Positions 6,680 to 8,607 of a DNA stretch of 8,607 nucleotides are shown in pieces (position 1 is the stretch's first letter; each line of letters opens with the position of its first letter). The notes under the pieces were generated by a model that saw only the letters and a program-made list of their open reading frames with translations, was not told where the DNA came from and did no database searches. Source of the stretch: SIG588 sp045533175 (GTDB lineage Bacteria > Bacillota > Clostridia > Oscillospirales > Acutalibacteraceae); contig JAZSHJ010000106.1 in assembly GCA_045533175.1 (NCBI GenBank), forward strand, positions 1 through 8,607, in the 5' to 3' direction. The position numbers were made by a program, and so were the translations under genes.

Positions 6680-8214
6680 CTGCAACCTTTCATCACGGCA
6701 TGCGTACCGTCCGCTTCGGCGTTACGGGAAACGTAAATTTCCTGCGGAGTAGGGATATCCACCGTATATTCCCGATCGGAGGGGTTCAAGATCACACGAA
6801 TGCGTTCCTCCCCCGCGCGGCGCTCATACACCGCGGGATAACTGCCGCCCAGCACCTCAAACTCGCCGTCCTCTTGCAAAGCGGGATGCGCGCGGCGCAA
6901 CGCCGTCATCGTTTTCACGTGGTTAAGCAAAGAATCGAGATCGTTCTGCTGTGCCTCCACCGTGGGGGCATCCGCCGAAGGATCGCAAGGAATATACGTT
7001 TTGTCTGCGGTAGAAAACCCGAAGTTTTTGCCCGCGCACCATTGCATCGGCGAACGGGAACCCGTGCGGCGGTAACCGCCTTCCACCGAACGCAATCCTT
7101 CCAGATACCGCATGCCGATCTCATCCCCGTAATAGATCAGCGGGATGCCCGGCATGGTGTAGATAAAAGTCTGGATCACGCGAAGTTCTTCCTCGTCACG
7201 CTCCCACGACACACGCGGAAGATCGTGCGTGCCGGTGGGCACCGACATATAACCGAGCCCTTTGGTTTTGTTCAACTGGTCAATGAAATCTTCATAAAAC
7301 AAGCTGAAATCGCCTTCCCCCGCACGGCGGAAGTAACTCGGCCCCACCCAATCCAAACGATCGTTGCGCCCTTTTTCGTGACGGAACAGGGTGGTAAAGC
7401 ATTTCAAATTGAAGTGGATCAAAAAGTCCACGTCAAACCCCGCCGTGAGCGCGCGTTCAGGATAACTCCATTCCGAAATCAACAGGCAATCGGGGTGAGT
7501 TTCTTTAAACTTGCGGCTCAATTTCTGCCACAGTTTGATGGTTTCCTTTTCCTCGCAGTCATATTTCACGAGCGAAAACGCCATATCCACACGGAAACCG
7601 TCCACACCGTGTTTGGTCCAATGGTCCATTACATCCAGCAACGCTTCCTGTGTGGCGATGCAATGCGGATCGTCCACGGGGCGTTGCCACGACTTGTTCG
7701 GATCGGGGTTGGCAAACCCGTAGTTCAAAGCGGGCTGGCAATAATAGTAGTTTTTCATGTACGAACCGTCGCGATCGGAATACCCGTTAATGAAGGTGCC
7801 GTCCCCCAGATCTCCCACGTTATCCGTCCACACGTAGCGGTGCGAAAACTCGTTGGGATCGTATTCGGCCGAGCGTTGGAACCATTCACATTCAACAGAG
7901 GTGTGACCTGCCACCAAATCCAATACGATATGCATTCCTTTTTCCTTCGCCTTGGCACACAGACGACGCAGATCTTCGTTGGTACCGTAACGCGGGGCCA
8001 CGGTATAGAAATCCGTCACATCGTACCCTGCATCACGGAACGGACTGACGAAAATGGGGTTCATCCAAATGATGTTGCAACCAAGATCGCGAATATAATC
8101 CAGTTTTTCCTCCACGCCGCGCAGGTCACCGATACCGTCGCCGTCGGTGTCATAAAACGACTGAGGATAGACATTGTAGATCATTGCGTTTTTTAACCAT
8201 GCGGGATAAGACAT
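6658..8214 (-). CDS. GH13 family alpha-glucosidase/alpha-amylase-like glycoside hydrolase, intracellular
   Basis: This 518-residue protein has a complete GH13 (beta/alpha)8 barrel and a C-terminal beta domain. It should hydrolyse or transfer alpha-glucosidic bonds of short malto- or isomalto-oligosaccharides. Visible features are YPQSFYDTDGDGIGDLRG near the N-terminus, whose Asp-rich loop is a calcium-site type typical of oligo-1,6-glucosidase relatives; DLVAGHTS (99-106, region I); the nucleophile D210 in GFRVDMA; the acid/base E248 in LISEW; and the stabiliser D331 in THDLPR. All three catalytic acids are present. Region I has Gly where Asn is usual, and the third motif has Thr-His-Asp in place of Asn-His-Asp. 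There is no signal peptide, so the enzyme should act on imported sugars. ATG 8214 is chosen because GGAGGG lies seven bases upstream; a TTG at 8235 would add seven residues containing that site. Exact substrate and subfamily cannot be assigned by eye. No sugar transporter or regulator is visible beside it. Confidence 0.92.
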   Translation of the reverse strand: MSYPAWLKNAMIYNVYPQSFYDTDGDGIGDLRGVEEKLDYIRDLGCNIIWMNPIFVSPFRDAGYDVTDFYTVAPRYGTNEDLRRLCAKAKEKGMHIVLDLVAGHTSVECEWFQRSAEYDPNEFSHRYVWTDNVGDLGDGTFINGYSDRDGSYMKNYYYCQPALNYGFANPDPNKSWQRPVDDPHCIATQEALLDVMDHWTKHGVDGFRVDMAFSLVKYDCEEKETIKLWQKLSRKFKETHPDCLLISEWSYPERALTAGFDVDFLIHFNLKCFTTLFRHEKGRNDRLDWVGPSYFRRAGEGDFSLFYEDFIDQLNKTKGLGYMSVPTGTHDLPRVSWERDEEELRVIQTFIYTMPGIPLIYYGDEIGMRYLEGLRSVEGGYRRTGSRSPMQWCAGKNFGFSTADKTYIPCDPSADAPTVEAQQNDLDSLLNHVKTMTALRRAHPALQEDGEFEVLGGSYPAVYERRAGEERIRVILNPSDREYTVDIPTPQEIYVSRNAEADGTHAVMKGCSYLVFRV

Positions 8215-8221
8215 AACAGCA

Positions 8222-8227
8222 CCCTCC
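8222..8227 (-). promoter_or_regulatory. Ribosome binding site of the GH13 gene
   Basis: GGAGGG lies seven bases before ATG 8214. It fixes the start and argues against the upstream in-frame TTG at 8235. Confidence 0.82.
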
Positions 8228-8244
8228 AATAGCAATATATCTAT

Positions 8245-8273
8245 ACTATATCATATATCTTTGCAGATTGCAA
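8245..8273 (-). promoter_or_regulatory. Sigma-A-type promoter of the GH13 gene
   Basis: A -35 TTGCAA (8268-8273), a 17-base spacer and a -10 TATAGT (8245-8250) are preceded by TGA, giving an extended -10 TGn motif. The start of transcription would be near 8238, leaving a leader of about 24 bases with the ribosome site. The element begins one base beyond the T-tract of the upstream terminator, which is consistent with a clean boundary between two transcription units. Confidence 0.75.
8261..8273. repeat. Small palindrome overlapping the -35 box
   Basis: The plus strand reads TTGCA-GAT-TGCAA, a perfect 5-base inverted repeat around a 3-base centre. It covers the whole -35 hexamer of the GH13 promoter. 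Its position suits an operator for a dimeric repressor, but the arms are short and could be chance. No regulator gene lies in the window. Confidence 0.4.
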
Positions 8274-8274
8274 T

Positions 8275-8300
8275 AAAAAAAGCGGGGGTTCCCCGCTTTT
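8275..8300 (-). terminator. Intrinsic terminator of the ECF transporter gene
   Basis: In the minus-strand transcript the stem AGCGGGG pairs with CCCCGCT around a three-base AAC loop, extended by flanking A-T pairs, and is followed by a run of seven T (8275-8281, the first closing the stem). It begins three bases after the stop of the S component gene. On the plus strand the same stem is followed by only four T, and no plus-strand gene ends here. Confidence 0.9.
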
Positions 8301-8303
8301 CGG

Positions 8304-8607
8304 TTATATGATTTTTTCCACACCGAGCATGGCGCGACGGCGACAAATCAGCGGCCGAACCGCTGCATACAGCACCGCGGTGAGCACGCTGTTGATCCCC
8401 GCTTTCAGCAAGTTAAACGGCAAAATGGCAGGCAGCAACATCTGCACCACCGCCGCCTGCGGCGTGCCGAGAAAATACACCGTCAAGGTCAGGTTCATCG
8501 GAACCATCACCGCCGCCATCGCCAGCGTTCCGAGCAAAAGTCCCGTGCCGAGGCGGGCCGGCGTGACGCTTTTGCGTGTGAACACACCCACAATGAGCAA
8601 AAACACA
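8304..8607 (-). CDS. ECF transporter S component, RibU-like (probable riboflavin), C-terminal part
   Basis: About 101 codons of the C-terminal part of a membrane protein are visible; the 5' end is outside the window. The residues form hydrophobic stretches typical of substrate-binding S components of energy-coupling factor importers. The segment LLPAILPFNLLKAGINSVLTAVLY resembles the last two helices of RibU-type riboflavin S components, where a PFNLxKxxINS-like motif is common. It ends with a short basic and polar tail. S components bind a vitamin in the membrane and work with the shared EcfT and EcfA/A' energising units, which are not seen here. An FMN riboswitch often precedes ribU but would lie beyond the right edge. 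The ECF S-component call is good; the riboflavin assignment is less sure, and other vitamin or queuosine-type S components are possible. Confidence 0.75.
   Translation of the reverse strand, partial: VFLLIVGVFTRKSVTPARLGTGLLLGTLAMAAVMVPMNLTLTVYFLGTPQAAVVQMLLPAILPFNLLKAGINSVLTAVLYAAVRPLICRRRAMLGVEKII

Noticed and set aside
6700..8196. Plus-strand open frame of 498 codons opposite the GH13 gene
   Set aside because: It mirrors nearly the whole GH13 gene, whose catalytic residues are intact on the minus strand. It reflects GC-rich codon bias and is not taken as a real gene.
8304..8606. GTG at 8604-8606 as the true start of the transporter gene
   Set aside because: A 100-residue S component would lack half of its membrane helices. 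The frame is open to the window edge, so the gene is treated as truncated by the window.

Overview
This window looks like a chromosomal segment of a Clostridia-type member of the Bacillota (Firmicutes), perhaps a gut Oscillospiraceae-like lineage. The reasons are a tepA gene directly upstream of a SpoIIIE/FtsK gene (a neighbourhood known from Bacillus), an ECF-type vitamin transporter S component, use of the MEP isoprenoid pathway, strong AGGAGG-like ribosome sites, and a base composition that looks like mid-50s % GC by eye (not counted). The lineage is an inference. No mobile element, tRNA, rRNA, CRISPR array or phage gene is visible.

Every supported gene lies on the minus strand, so transcription runs from high to low coordinates. 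At the right edge (8304-8607) is the C-terminal part of an ECF S component resembling the riboflavin transporter RibU. A strong intrinsic terminator (8275-8300) closes it. One base further begins a near-consensus sigma-A promoter (8245-8273), whose -35 lies in a small palindrome. It drives a cytoplasmic GH13 alpha-glucosidase-like enzyme (6658-8214).

A 51-base gap with a good -10 box but a poor -35 precedes a compact five-gene run, with no gap longer than 14 bases: tepA (ClpP-like membrane-associated protease), ftsK/spoIIIE (DNA translocase), a YgiQ-family radical SAM protein, a membrane-anchored ComEC-type metallo-beta-lactamase-fold hydrolase, and ispD. No terminator is visible between the glucosidase and tepA, so read-through is possible. 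The run mixes chromosome segregation, protein quality control and isoprenoid synthesis, and looks like a housekeeping operon rather than one dedicated pathway.

The most interesting point is at the left edge. The ispD frame has no stop codon and runs into RIGHGY, the typical N-terminus of IspF. This indicates a bifunctional IspDF fusion, and the junction still carries an SD-like sequence and an in-frame GTG that resemble a former or still active ispF start. The window ends there, so the IspF half is not seen. I found no sign of an undescribed system. The remaining findings are modest: junction signals, an operator-like palindrome and departures from GH13 consensus.
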